Part shown: in pieces, positions 31,703 through 39,739 of the stretch
Layout of the letters: each line of letters opens with the position of its first letter
How positions within the stretch are numbered: position 1 is the stretch's first letter
Assembly (NCBI RefSeq): GCF_015910445.1
Contig: NZ_CP048882.1
Span: 6,011,501-6,075,500 of the forward strand
Reading direction: 5' to 3'
From: Streptomyces bathyalis
GTDB lineage: Bacteria > Actinomycetota > Actinomycetes > Streptomycetales > Streptomycetaceae
DNA: 64,000 bases
Translations under genes and position numbers: made by a program
The notes under the pieces: model-generated
Seen by the model: the letters and a program-made list of their open reading frames with translations, nothing else
Databases searched by the model: none
Told to the model about the DNA's origin: nothing

Positions 31703-33158
31703 AGTCGTCGCCCTCCACGATCAGTCCGGCCACCAGGGCGCCGGACATCCCCGCGTGTGCGGCACCCCCGCCCGGGTGCGCCCAGCCGCCCGCGCGGTAA
31801 AGCCCGTTCGTGGCCGTCCTGTTGGGCGGCCGCACATCCACCGCGTCCCGCCGGGTCCGGCCCCCGCGGGCGAACGGCCCCGGAAGCGCCGGCGCGGGCA
31901 CCAGGCCGTGCGGAGCCCCCGTCTCCTCCTCGATATGCCAGGGCGTGCGCACCTCGCGCCACAGCACGCGCGCCCCGAGGTCCAGCCCGGCGGCGTCGGC
32001 CGCGCTCGTCAGCCGGTCCGCGAACCGTGAGGCGTCGTCTTCACCGTCCACTTCGCCCGGTGCGACGCCGACCGAGAGCACCGCGGTCTCGTGGCCGTCG
32101 TCCGGGCGCAGCGCGGGGTCGTCCGGACGCAGCACGGTCAGCGGCTGCCCGGGGGAGTCGGCCCGGTGCACCACGGTGCGGTGCGCAGTGCCTGTCGGCC
32201 GCGCGCCGCGCAGCGCGAGCAGCACGGTGAGACGCGACAGCGCCGGCACATACGGCGGCGCACCCTCCGCGGGGGCCGTGCCCGGCATCCGGGAGGTGCC
32301 GACCACCACCGCGTCGGCCGGGACGTCCGGCCCTTCGGCAGGCTTCACGCCGACCGCTGTCCCGTCCTCCTCCAGCACGCCGGCCACCTCGCAGCCGAAG
32401 CGGAAGTCCACCTTGCGCTCGGTACAGCGCGTGTACAGGGCATCCGCGAGCGCCCGCATCCCGCCGCGCACGTACCAGGTGCCGAAAGTGTGCTCCATGT
32501 ATGCGAGAACCGCCGCACCGGCGGGCGCGGTTTCCGGTTCCAGGCCGTAGGAGTTCGCGCATGCGTTCAGCATCAACACCAGCCGGGGATCGCGGAGTTC
32601 GTCCTCGGCGGCCTCGGCCAGCGTGGGTGTGCGGCGCCGCAGCAGCCCCTTGCCGTGAAGCGCGGGGTACGGATCGCGGGCGAGGCCCTCACGCAACCTC
32701 TCGACGCCGTCCGCTGTCAGCGGCTCCTCCAGCAGCGGCCGTCTGATGGCGTCCCAGACGGTACGGGCACGGGCCAGCATGTCCGTCCAGCGCTCGCCCG
32801 AGCCGGCGCCGAGGGTCGCGTCGAGCGCCTTGACGACCCCCGCGCGGGACCCGGAGGGCAGCGAGACCGCCGTACCGTCTGGGAAGACGTGCCGGACCGC
32901 GGGATCGAGCCGCACGAGGCCGACGCGGTCCTCCAGCGCTTCACGTCCGGTCTTGACGAACAGGTCCCGGTAGACCGCGGGCAGGTGCAGAACTCCCGGC
33001 CCGGTGTCGAAGCGGAAGCCGTCCCGCTCCCAGGACCGTACGCCCCCGCCGTAGGTCGCCGAGCGCTCGAAAACCGTCACCCGGTGCCCCGCCGTCGCCA
33101 GCCGCGCGGAGGCCGCCATCGCGCCCAGCCCGGCGCCGATCACCGCAATGCGTGCCAT
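31686..33158 (-). CDS. FAD-dependent phytoene desaturase/CrtI-like oxidoreductase
   Basis: A 490-residue flavin amine oxidase/CrtI superfamily protein. The FAD-binding RIAVIGAGLGAMAASARLATAG and VTVFERSATYGGGVRSWERDG are at residues 3-45. FRFDTGPGVLHLPAVYRDLF is the CrtI-like substrate segment, and the C-terminal FAD contact is RAGGWAHPGGGAAHAGMSGALVAGLI. No other carotenoid gene lies nearby, so carotenoid synthesis cannot be assumed; related proteins act on varied lipids. The start is ATG 33158 by homology, with a weak ribosome site. Transcription is probably from its own promoter in the 358-base gap upstream. Confidence 0.85.
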   Translation of the reverse strand: MARIAVIGAGLGAMAASARLATAGHRVTVFERSATYGGGVRSWERDGFRFDTGPGVLHLPAVYRDLFVKTGREALEDRVGLVRLDPAVRHVFPDGTAVSLPSGSRAGVVKALDATLGAGSGERWTDMLARARTVWDAIRRPLLEEPLTADGVERLREGLARDPYPALHGKGLLRRRTPTLAEAAEDELRDPRLVLMLNACANSYGLEPETAPAGAAVLAYMEHTFGTWYVRGGMRALADALYTRCTERKVDFRFGCEVAGVLEEDGTAVGVKPAEGPDVPADAVVVGTSRMPGTAPAEGAPPYVPALSRLTVLLALRGARPTGTAHRTVVHRADSPGQPLTVLRPDDPALRPDDGHETAVLSVGVAPGEVDGEDDASRFADRLTSAADAAGLDLGARVLWREVRTPWHIEEETGAPHGLVPAPALPGPFARGGRTRRDAVDVRPPNRTATNGLYRAGGWAHPGGGAAHAGMSGALVAGLIVEGDDWRGSY

Positions 33159-33404
33159 GACGAGGGACTTTAGCCGGGCGGCGGGCGGCACTTCGCGGCG
33201 GGCGGCGCCGCCCGGGGGGCGCGGGAACCCGGCCTGAGCGGCTCCGCCCGGGCGTTGGCACCCAGGGCTGAGTACGCCTACCTAGCCCGCCGGTTGAGTA
33301 GTACAGCGGATGGGACGAAGCCCCGTCCGAGGGCAGAGTGATGTCCGTGGCAAGGGAGCACCGGCTCCGGCACCGCCGACACGGGGCGGCGGAACGGAGA
33401 CGGT

Positions 33405-33444
33405 CCCCTTGCAAGGGGGACGCGGGGGCACGGGGCCCCGCGTC
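33405..33444. terminator. Palindrome plus hairpin downstream of the TetR operon
   Basis: CCCCTTGCAAGGGG at 33405-33418 is a perfect 14-bp palindrome. It abuts a hairpin with arms GACGCGGGG (33419-33427) and CCCCGCGTC (33436-33444). Both lie in the 358-base gap between the TetR gene stop (33517) and the CrtI-like start (33158), all on the minus strand. The hairpin probably terminates the TetR/ABC operon; the palindrome could instead be an operator for the oxidoreductase gene. The rest of the gap shows no gene. Confidence 0.55.
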
Positions 33445-33516
33445 CGTAACGGGGGTCGGGGGATACGGGGGAAGGCGTGCGCAGCCCTGGGGAACAGGTG
33501 GTCGCCGGTCGGCCGG

Positions 33517-34122
33517 CTACCGGGGCTGCGCACACCCCCCGACACGTCCCTGCAGCAGCAGCGAGAGCGCGCCGTGCACCTCGTCGAGGGAGCGCTCCGG
33601 CTGGAACGCCTTCCAGTCCAGGGCCGCCACCAGCACCATGCCGACCAGCGCCGCCGCGGTCAGCGTGACGTCGATGTCGCCGCTCAGCTCGCCCTCCGCC
33701 ACACCGGCGCGCAGCTCCTCCTCCACGACGGCCACGGCCTGCCTGCGTACCACCAGCAGTGTCGAGTTCCACGTCCTGTTGGTGCGCCACAGCTCTGCGA
33801 CGTACAGCCGCGTGAACGCCGGATAGCGGTCGATGAAGACGAGGCCCGCACGGACCATCGCGTCGAGCGCGTCGACGTGACCGCCGCCCGCCGACGCCGT
33901 CGACGACGACGCCTCGCGCAGATCGTTCGTCAGCAACTCAACGCCGTGCCGCAGCAGTTCCTCGAACAGCTCGCTCTTGCTGGCGAAGTTGTAGTAGACG
34001 GTCCCTTTCGCGACGCCCGCCGCCTCGGCGATCTCGTCCACCGTGGTCGCGGAGAAGCCCTGCTCGGCGATGAGCGTCACGGCCGCCTGAAACAGCTTCT
34101 CGCGGGTGGGGGCGCGGCTCAC
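33517..34122 (-). CDS. TetR-family transcriptional regulator of the ABC/YhgE operon
   Basis: A 201-residue TetR repressor. The helix-turn-helix is residues 1-50 (TREKLFQAAVTLIAEQGFSATTV, DEIAEAAGVAKGTVYYNFASK), followed by a C-terminal ligand/dimer domain of eight helices. The start is the GTG at 34122, which overlaps the permease stop in GTGA, giving VSRAPTREK; longer frames lack homology. As the last gene of the ATPase-permease-regulator operon it is likely to repress that operon through the palindrome at 37141. The inducer is unknown; relatives respond to lipophilic compounds. Confidence 0.9.
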   Translation of the reverse strand: MSRAPTREKLFQAAVTLIAEQGFSATTVDEIAEAAGVAKGTVYYNFASKSELFEELLRHGVELLTNDLREASSSTASAGGGHVDALDAMVRAGLVFIDRYPAFTRLYVAELWRTNRTWNSTLLVVRRQAVAVVEEELRAGVAEGELSGDIDVTLTAAALVGMVLVAALDWKAFQPERSLDEVHGALSLLLQGRVGGCAQPR

Positions 34123-36200
34123 AGCGCGATCTCCGGGTGCAGGCGGTCCACGGTCCACACCTGCTTGCGGCGCGCCGTGAGGGCCGTCAGAGCGAGAGCA
34201 CCCGCCGTGAAAGCGAGCAGCACCAGGCAGGCCCGCCACACCGGCCAGGCTTCACCGCCGGTGATGAGGTGCCGCAGGCCGTCCACGACGTAACTCATCG
34301 GCAGGAACGGGTGGATGGCGTTGAAGAACCCGGGGCTGGTCTGTATCGGATATGTGCCGCCCGCCGACGTCAGCTGGAGCATCAGCATGGCCAGCACGAG
34401 GACGCGGCCCGCAGGGCCGAACCGGGCGCCCAGGAACTGCACGATCGCCGTGAAGCAGAGCGTCACCAGCAGCAGGAAGCCCACCGTGCCCGCGCCCCGG
34501 GCGAGTTGGAGCCCGAGCCCCCAGTGCAGCACGCCCAGCAGCGCCCCGGCCTGCAGTGCCCCTATCGCCGCCACGGGCAGCCATCCCGCGAGTGTGATGC
34601 GTGCGGCGGGCGCACCCGCCGCCAGTGCGCGTCTGTTGAGCGGCTGCAGCAGCATGTAGGCGATCATCGCACCGACCCAGAGCGCGAGCGGGATGAAGTA
34701 CGGGGCGAACCCCGTGCCGTAGTTGGGCGCGGAGTGCGCGTTGGCGGAGGAGAGCCCGACGGGGTCGGCCATCACGCCCGTACGGTCCTCGCGTTCCTGC
34801 TTGCCGTAGTCGGGGATCTTCTTCACCCCGTCGTGCAGCCCGCCGGAGAGCTGGGACGAGCCGTCGGCGAGCTTGTACATCCCGCCGTCGAGCATGCCCG
34901 CGCCCTTGCTGAGCCTGCCGACGCCGGCGTCGAGGTCGGCGGCGCCGCTCTCGGCGCCCGCCAGTCCGCCCTTGAGGCGGCCCGCCCCGTCGTGGACCTT
35001 GTGCGCGCCCTTGTTGAGCGCGTGTATCTGTGCGACGGCCTTGTCGAGGTCCTCGCCGAGGTGCGGCGCGCGGTCGGCGAGCGCGTTCGCGTGGCTGCGC
35101 AACTTGTCGAGACTCTCACCGAGACGGGTGAGGTTGCCCTGCTTCTTGACGACGTCATCGACGTCCGCGGCCACATCGGCCGCCGTGTCGGCGGCGTCCC
35201 TCGCCTTCTTCAACTGCGTGCAGGAGGTGTCCAGTTCGACGGGACCCTCGCATCGCACCTGGTAGAGAGTCGCAAGGGTGTCGGCAGCCTTGCGGGAGTC
35301 GGCCTTCGCCCTGTGTGCCGCCTCGGGCAGTTCTCCGAGGTTGTCCTTGAGCGTCTTGCTCGCACGGGCCACGTCGCGGGCCGCGGTGCCGATCTCGTCC
35401 TCGTGCCCGTTCACGAACGGGCGCAGCTTGCCGGCGGCCTTGTCGACCTTGTCGGTCAACTGCTGCGTGCCGTCCGCCACCTGCTTCGAACCCTTCTCCA
35501 ACCTGCCCGCACCTGCGTGCAGTTGAGAAGTGCCGTCCTTCAGCTTGCCGCTGCCGTCCTCGGCCCTGCCCAGGCCCTTCTTCAGCTCGCCGGTCCCCTT
35601 CTTGGCGCGGCCGATGCCGTCGCCGAGCTTGTCGGCTCCGTCCGCAGCCTTCGCCGTCCTGTCGTGGAGTGTGGAGAACGAGACGAAGATCCGGTCGTAG
35701 AAGCCGCGGGACGCCTTGCTGGAGGCGGCCGCACGCACTTCGGAGAAGACGGTGCGCGACATCTGCCCGACGACGTAGTTGTTGGCGTCGTTCGTACGCA
35801 CCTTCAGCGCGCCGGTGCGCGGGTCGTCGCCGGAGCTGGAGGCGATGCGCTTGCTGAAGTCGGAAGGGACCGTCAGCGAAAGGTAGTAGCGCCCGTCCTC
35901 GACCCCCTTGCGGGCGTCCTCCGCGTCGGTCTCGCGCCAGTCGAAGGTGCCGCTCTCGTGCAGTCCTTCGGTGACCGAGTCGCCGGCGGTGACCTGCTTT
36001 CCGTCCGCCTGCGCCCCTTTGTCCTCGTTGACGAGGGCGACGGGGACCTTGTCGAGACGCTCGTACGGGTTCCAGAAGGACCACAGGTACAGGGCGCCGT
36101 AGAGCAGCGGCAGCAGCAGCATGGCCACCATCGCCGCCCGCGGCAGCCGGCCCCTCCCGAAACGCTTGAGCTCAAGCGCGGCCAGGCTCGGCGAGCGCAT
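34119..36200 (-). CDS. YhgE/Pip-domain membrane protein (ABC-2-type permease)
   Basis: A 693-residue protein of the YhgE/Pip family. One N-terminal transmembrane helix (about 23-41), then a large extracytoplasmic region of about 470 residues, then five or six C-terminal helices of ABC-2 membrane type. The extracellular part holds typical glycine-containing repeat helices such as GADKLGDGIGRAKKGTGELK, GSGKLKDGTSQLHAGAGRLE and GLAGAESGAADLDAGVGRLS, which form a rod-like bundle. ATG 36200 overlaps the upstream ATPase by 29 bases. With the ATPase it may export lipids or wall components, but relatives often act without a known substrate. It overlaps the TetR start by 4 bases. Confidence 0.87.
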   Translation of the reverse strand: MRSPSLAALELKRFGRGRLPRAAMVAMLLLPLLYGALYLWSFWNPYERLDKVPVALVNEDKGAQADGKQVTAGDSVTEGLHESGTFDWRETDAEDARKGVEDGRYYLSLTVPSDFSKRIASSSGDDPRTGALKVRTNDANNYVVGQMSRTVFSEVRAAASSKASRGFYDRIFVSFSTLHDRTAKAADGADKLGDGIGRAKKGTGELKKGLGRAEDGSGKLKDGTSQLHAGAGRLEKGSKQVADGTQQLTDKVDKAAGKLRPFVNGHEDEIGTAARDVARASKTLKDNLGELPEAAHRAKADSRKAADTLATLYQVRCEGPVELDTSCTQLKKARDAADTAADVAADVDDVVKKQGNLTRLGESLDKLRSHANALADRAPHLGEDLDKAVAQIHALNKGAHKVHDGAGRLKGGLAGAESGAADLDAGVGRLSKGAGMLDGGMYKLADGSSQLSGGLHDGVKKIPDYGKQEREDRTGVMADPVGLSSANAHSAPNYGTGFAPYFIPLALWVGAMIAYMLLQPLNRRALAAGAPAARITLAGWLPVAAIGALQAGALLGVLHWGLGLQLARGAGTVGFLLLVTLCFTAIVQFLGARFGPAGRVLVLAMLMLQLTSAGGTYPIQTSPGFFNAIHPFLPMSYVVDGLRHLITGGEAWPVWRACLVLLAFTAGALALTALTARRKQVWTVDRLHPEIAL

Positions 36201-37116
36201 CCGCCGCCTCCTTCTTGCTCGTACCGTCGGACTTCCGCGTCTCCGCGGGCTGTTGCCGCTCGCGCCCGGTGTCCGTACGGACGACGACCGCACCGGGGGG
36301 TGCCTCGCTGCACACCGCCAGGACCGTCACGCCGGACGACGCGACGGAACGCAGCAGGGACCACGCCTCGTCGCGTTCGGGCTCCGAGAGCTTGAAGTCG
36401 ACGTCGTCGACCGCGAGCAGCCGGGGCCCGCCCAGCAGGGCCAGCGCGACGGACAACCTCAGGACCTCCAGCCGCTCCAGGTCCCGCACGCGGGTCCGCG
36501 GTCCCTTGGGCAGCGCTTCCGGGTCGAGCCCGGCCATGGCCAGCGCGGAGTCGACGCGGGCGCGCGACGCCGCGGTCCGCTCCCTGCGGGGCCTCAGGAG
36601 GGCACGCAGCGAACCGCCGAACCGCCGTTGCAGCAGCACGCGTTCGCGCAGGTGCTCGGCGACGGACAGGGACGGTTCCAGGTCGGTGACGCCCGGCACG
36701 GCGGCCAAGGCACTGAACCGGCGTACGGCGGCGAGCTGTTCGGGCAGCCGCCGGCCTCCCACCACGGCGTGCCCCCCGGTCGCCTTCATGCGTCCCGAGA
36801 GGGCCAGCAGCAGACAGGTCCTGCCGGAGCCCGACGGGCCCTCCAGCGCCACGAGCGAGCCGGGGGCCGCCTCGAAGCGGACACCGGAGAAGACCCGGCC
36901 GCGCGGGCCGTCGAGCGCGAGATCCTCGGCGCGTAGGCCAACGCCCTTGCCGGCGCTCGCAGTTGACTCCCTTTCCGGGGCCCTTGTGTCCGGGCTCGCT
37001 TCCGTGGCGGTGCTCTCGTCGGCGTTGTCGGCCTTCGGGCCGTTCGCCCTGGGGCCGGAGCCCTTGACCCTGTCCGGCTCCCCGCTGCCGTGGGATTCGT
37101 GTGCCGTCTCGCCCAC
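36172..37116 (-). CDS. ABC transporter ATP-binding protein with degenerate nucleotide-binding motifs
   Basis: A 314-residue ABC-type ATPase. A charged 58-residue N-terminal extension precedes the domain. The Walker A is GPSGSGRT at 93-100, with Arg99 in place of the invariant Lys. The signature position reads RDLERLEVLRLSVALAL with no LSGGQ. Walker B is LLAVDDVD, with Asp238 where catalytic Glu is expected. The C-terminal 40 residues are disordered. The start is GTG 37116 behind GAAGGGG. It overlaps the YhgE-type permease gene. The substitutions suggest weak or no ATP hydrolysis, perhaps a regulatory or structural subunit. Confidence 0.82.
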   Translation of the reverse strand: MGETAHESHGSGEPDRVKGSGPRANGPKADNADESTATEASPDTRAPERESTASAGKGVGLRAEDLALDGPRGRVFSGVRFEAAPGSLVALEGPSGSGRTCLLLALSGRMKATGGHAVVGGRRLPEQLAAVRRFSALAAVPGVTDLEPSLSVAEHLRERVLLQRRFGGSLRALLRPRRERTAASRARVDSALAMAGLDPEALPKGPRTRVRDLERLEVLRLSVALALLGGPRLLAVDDVDFKLSEPERDEAWSLLRSVASSGVTVLAVCSEAPPGAVVVRTDTGRERQQPAETRKSDGTSKKEAADALAEPGRA

Positions 37117-37140
37117 GGATCCACCCCTTCGAATTTTTGC

Positions 37141-37154
37141 ACTGACTGGTCAGT
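37141..37154. promoter_or_regulatory. Palindromic operator (probable TetR site) upstream of the ABC operon
   Basis: ACTGAC and GTCAGT are exact complements around TG, 25 bases upstream of the ATPase start on the minus strand. The operon's last gene encodes a TetR repressor, so autoregulation is the natural reading. GTTACCTCAC follows 6 bases beyond; a similar site recurs at 38811. Confidence 0.65.
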
Positions 37155-37328
37155 TCAAAGTTACCTCACGGTCGGGAGGGGACCTCGACCGGCCCCGCGC
37201 GTCCATGGCGCCGTCACAAGCGGAAGCGGCATCTGTGCAGGTCAGGACGGATTGTCAGTGGTGTGCCTCACGATGTGTGCATACGCCGGTCCATTCGGAA
37301 GTCGGACGACGACAGGAGGTTGGTTCCC

Positions 37329-37889
37329 GTGCAGCGACCCTCTCGGGGAGCGCCCCCGAACTCCCCGCCGGCAAACGACGTCCACCCCGTCCTGCGGAGG
37401 GCGGCCGCACCGCCCGCCGCTCTCGACCTGCTCGCCCAGGCGCAGCACGGGCTGGACGAGGCCGTGGCCATGGAGACGGCCAACGAGCGGTTCGCCACGG
37501 CTCATCTGGCGGCGCTGCGCACGGCTGCCGCCGTGCTCGCGGTGCGCGGGCGCCCGGAGAGCAGCGAGCGGCGCAGGCGGGCCATACGCAGCGCCTGGGA
37601 GGTGCTGCCCGAGGCCGCCCCCGAACTCGCCGAGTGGAGCGTCCTGTTCGCCTCCGGCGCGCCGAAGCGTGCCCGTGCCGAAGCCGGCATACAGGGCGCG
37701 GCGAGCTGGCGTGAGGCCGACGACCTCGTGCGTGACACCGGGGTCTTCCTGCGGCTGGTCGAGCGGATGCTGGTGTCTCAGCCGGCGCTGCCGCAGCCGC
37801 GGATCGCCCCGTCCGACGAGGGCCTCGTCGCCGCCCGGTTACGTTCGCAGGGCACCGAGGAGGACCAGCGGCACCCCCGCGCGGGGTGA
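37329..37889 (+). CDS. SAV_6107-type HEPN domain protein
   Basis: A 186-residue all-helical protein that I recognise as the SAV_6107 HEPN family. After a Pro/Arg-rich N-terminus, helices run through PAALDLLAQAQHGLDEAVAM, the NERFATAHLAALRTAAAVLAV segment, AWEVLPEAAPELAEWSVLFA and ADDLVRDTGVFLRLVERML. Arg54 and His59 form an Rx4H pair like the RNase motif of some HEPN proteins, but on an early helix, so nuclease activity is uncertain. The start is GTG 37329 with AGGAGG. It is divergent from the TetR/ABC operon across a 212-base promoter region, and 117 bases before the methyltransferase. No partner nucleotidyltransferase is nearby. Confidence 0.78.
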   Translation: MQRPSRGAPPNSPPANDVHPVLRRAAAPPAALDLLAQAQHGLDEAVAMETANERFATAHLAALRTAAAVLAVRGRPESSERRRRAIRSAWEVLPEAAPELAEWSVLFASGAPKRARAEAGIQGAASWREADDLVRDTGVFLRLVERMLVSQPALPQPRIAPSDEGLVAARLRSQGTEEDQRHPRAG

Positions 37890-38006
37890 CGCGGCGGTGC
37901 GGCAGGCAGAACGCCTGGCAGGGCCCGGGTCCATCGGGGGAAACGGCCTGGCTGCGAAGGCAATAGGGTGGTGGCTGCACGCCCCTGAGCCGCCGAGGAG
38001 CACGCC

Positions 38007-38768
38007 ATGTCCCGCCCCAGCGCATCCCGCCGTACCGCCGTGGTCTGGGAGGTACTGCGAGGAGCCCTCGACCAGCGGGTCAAGGCAAGCGGCAAGGAGA
38101 CCCTCGAAGTCCTCGACACCGGAGGCGGTACGGGCAACTTCGCGGTGCCGGTCGCCGAACTCGGCCACCGGGTCACGGTCGTGGACCCGAGCCCCAACGC
38201 CCTGTTCGGGCTCGAACGCCGCGCCGCTGAGGCCGGAGTTGAGGGCAGGGTCAGCGGCGTGCAGGGCGACGCACACGGCCTCTTCGACGTCGTGGAGCGC
38301 GGCGGGTACGACGTGGTCCTCTGCCACGGCGTCCTGGAGTACGTCGACGATCCGGCCGAGGGACTGGGCAACGTCGTCGCGGCGCTGCGCCCCGAGGGCG
38401 GCACTCTCAGCCTGCTCGCAGCCGGACTGGGAGGCGCCGTGATGGGCCGCGCCCTCGCCGGTCACTTCACCGAGGCACGGCACGCGTTGACGGGTCCGGA
38501 CGGACGCTGGGGCGAGGGCGACCCGATGCCCCGCCGGTTCACCCCCGAGCAGCTGACCGCGCTCGTGGACGACACGGGCCTGGCCGTCACGGCCCTGCAC
38601 GGCGTCCGCGTCTTCGCCGACCTGGTGCCCGGCGCGCTCGTCGACACGGAACCGGACGCCGAAGCGGCCCTGGTGAGGCTCGAGAGCGCCGCCTCCGAAC
38701 TGCCCGCGTTCCAGGCGGTTGCGAGTCAGCTGCATGTCCTGGCCGAGGCGCGGTACCACGAACGGTGA
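38007..38768 (+). CDS. Class I SAM-dependent methyltransferase
   Basis: A 253-residue methyltransferase with the Rossmann SAM site EVLDTGGGTGNFAVPVAELG at about 33-52, acidic strand VTVVDPSPNALFGLERR, GVQGDAHGLFDV and the post-motif HGVLEYVDDPAEGLGNVVAALRPEGG. The C-terminal half is a cap that probably sets substrate choice, related to SmtA/UbiE-like enzymes; the substrate is unknown. ATG 38007 has no strong ribosome site but begins at the family start. It is followed by a 299-base gap containing a TetR-type palindrome. Confidence 0.87.
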   Translation: MSRPSASRRTAVVWEVLRGALDQRVKASGKETLEVLDTGGGTGNFAVPVAELGHRVTVVDPSPNALFGLERRAAEAGVEGRVSGVQGDAHGLFDVVERGGYDVVLCHGVLEYVDDPAEGLGNVVAALRPEGGTLSLLAAGLGGAVMGRALAGHFTEARHALTGPDGRWGEGDPMPRRFTPEQLTALVDDTGLAVTALHGVRVFADLVPGALVDTEPDAEAALVRLESAASELPAFQAVASQLHVLAEARYHER

Positions 38769-38810
38769 CCCGGTGGCGTGCCGGGTCCGGCGTGGGGGCG
38801 ACCCGGCGGA

Positions 38811-38824
38811 ACTGACCGATCAGT
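38811..38824. promoter_or_regulatory. Second palindrome resembling the TetR operator
   Basis: ACTGA-CCGA-TCAGT has the same outer arms as the 37141 site (ACTGACTGGTCAGT, differing at 2 central positions). GTTACCTCAC, also found beside the first site, recurs at 38837-38846. It lies in the 299-base gap between the methyltransferase and DUF3040 genes, where I see no gene. It may be a second binding site for the same regulator. Confidence 0.5.
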
Positions 38825-39067
38825 ACCGCGGTGGTCGTTACCTCACCCGATCAGCTGTTGACCGCCGTATGATCGGGGCACACCGTTCGGCATGGCGGAA
38901 AGGCGGTGCGGGAATGCACGGATTGAACGGTCCCGCGCCGACGCCCGTCATCTCGGTCCTGGTGGGAGGTAATGGCGCAGAGGGGCGGGTTTCACGGGGG
39001 CGATTCCCTGCCTATCCTTGGATGGTCGCACCCGGTCGCCCCCGCGACCGACGAGTAGGAGGACTCC

Positions 39068-39499
39068 GTGCCGCTCTCTGAGCACGAGCAGCGCATGCTC
39101 GAGCAGATGGAGCGAGCGCTGTACGCCGAAGATCCCAAGTTCGCGACAGCGCTCGAGGGAAGTGAGCTGCGCAGGTACACCCGCAAGCGGGTCTACCAGG
39201 CGGTCGCAGGCTTTCTGGTGGGCATCGCCCTGCTCATGGCCGGAATGGTCGCGCAGCAGATCTGGATCAGCGTCGTGGGCTTCCTCGTCATGCTCGGGTG
39301 TGCCGTCCTGGCGGTCACCGGCTGGCGCAAGGCCCCCAAGAGCGGCGAGCAACAGCAACAGGGGCAGGGAAGCGCGCAGCAGAGCGGCGGCAGCGGAGGC
39401 GGCGGCTCTGCGTCCACGCGCCGCCAGCCACGCTCCCGCCGGTCGATGATGAACCGCATCGAGGAGCGGTGGCAGCGCCGCCGCGACGAGGGCCAGTAG
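39068..39499 (+). CDS. DUF3040 family small membrane protein (SCO2097-like)
   Basis: A 143-residue protein. The N-terminal 40 residues are the conserved PLSEHEQRMLEQMERALYAEDPKFA motif of DUF3040. Two transmembrane helices follow at about 44-65 and 70-88. The tail is Gln/Ser/Gly-rich then strongly basic. The start is GTG 39068 with AGGAGG. Position immediately upstream of the dcw region is conserved in Streptomyces, and proteins of this family are confined to actinobacteria; a link to cell division or envelope is inferred from context only. Confidence 0.85.
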   Translation: MPLSEHEQRMLEQMERALYAEDPKFATALEGSELRRYTRKRVYQAVAGFLVGIALLMAGMVAQQIWISVVGFLVMLGCAVLAVTGWRKAPKSGEQQQQGQGSAQQSGGSGGGGSASTRRQPRSRRSMMNRIEERWQRRRDEGQ

Positions 39500-39545
39500 C
39501 CCGAGCACAAGCGCCTGTGCGGCGTCCTCCCACCGATACATGACC

Positions 39546-39586
39546 GTGGGGCTGTCTCCCTCCGGAGTCCGGAGGAGCAGCCCCAC
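39546..39586. terminator. Bidirectional hairpin terminator
   Basis: GTGGGGCTG at 39546-39554 pairs with CAGCCCCAC at 39578-39586, and inside it CCTCCGG pairs with CCGGAGG around a 3-base loop. It lies between the convergent DUF3040 and transglutaminase genes and should stop transcription from both sides. Confidence 0.85.
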
Positions 39587-39739
39587 AGCTGTGCCGTGCC
39601 CGGTTCGTGCCGTGCCTGGTTCGTGCGGGGCCCAGGGCGGGCCCCAGTCCGGCATCGGCCCGCCATTCCTGCGCCCGGCCTGGCGACCGCCCCGTCGCCG
39701 CCGTGGCGCCGGCTTCCCGCCTCGCGTCGCCGCCGGCCG

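Noticed and set aside
36172..37116. ABC ATPase as a pseudogene
   Set aside because: Motifs are degenerate but the frame is intact, start and ribosome site are good and overlaps with the permease are preserved, so it is probably functional in some form.
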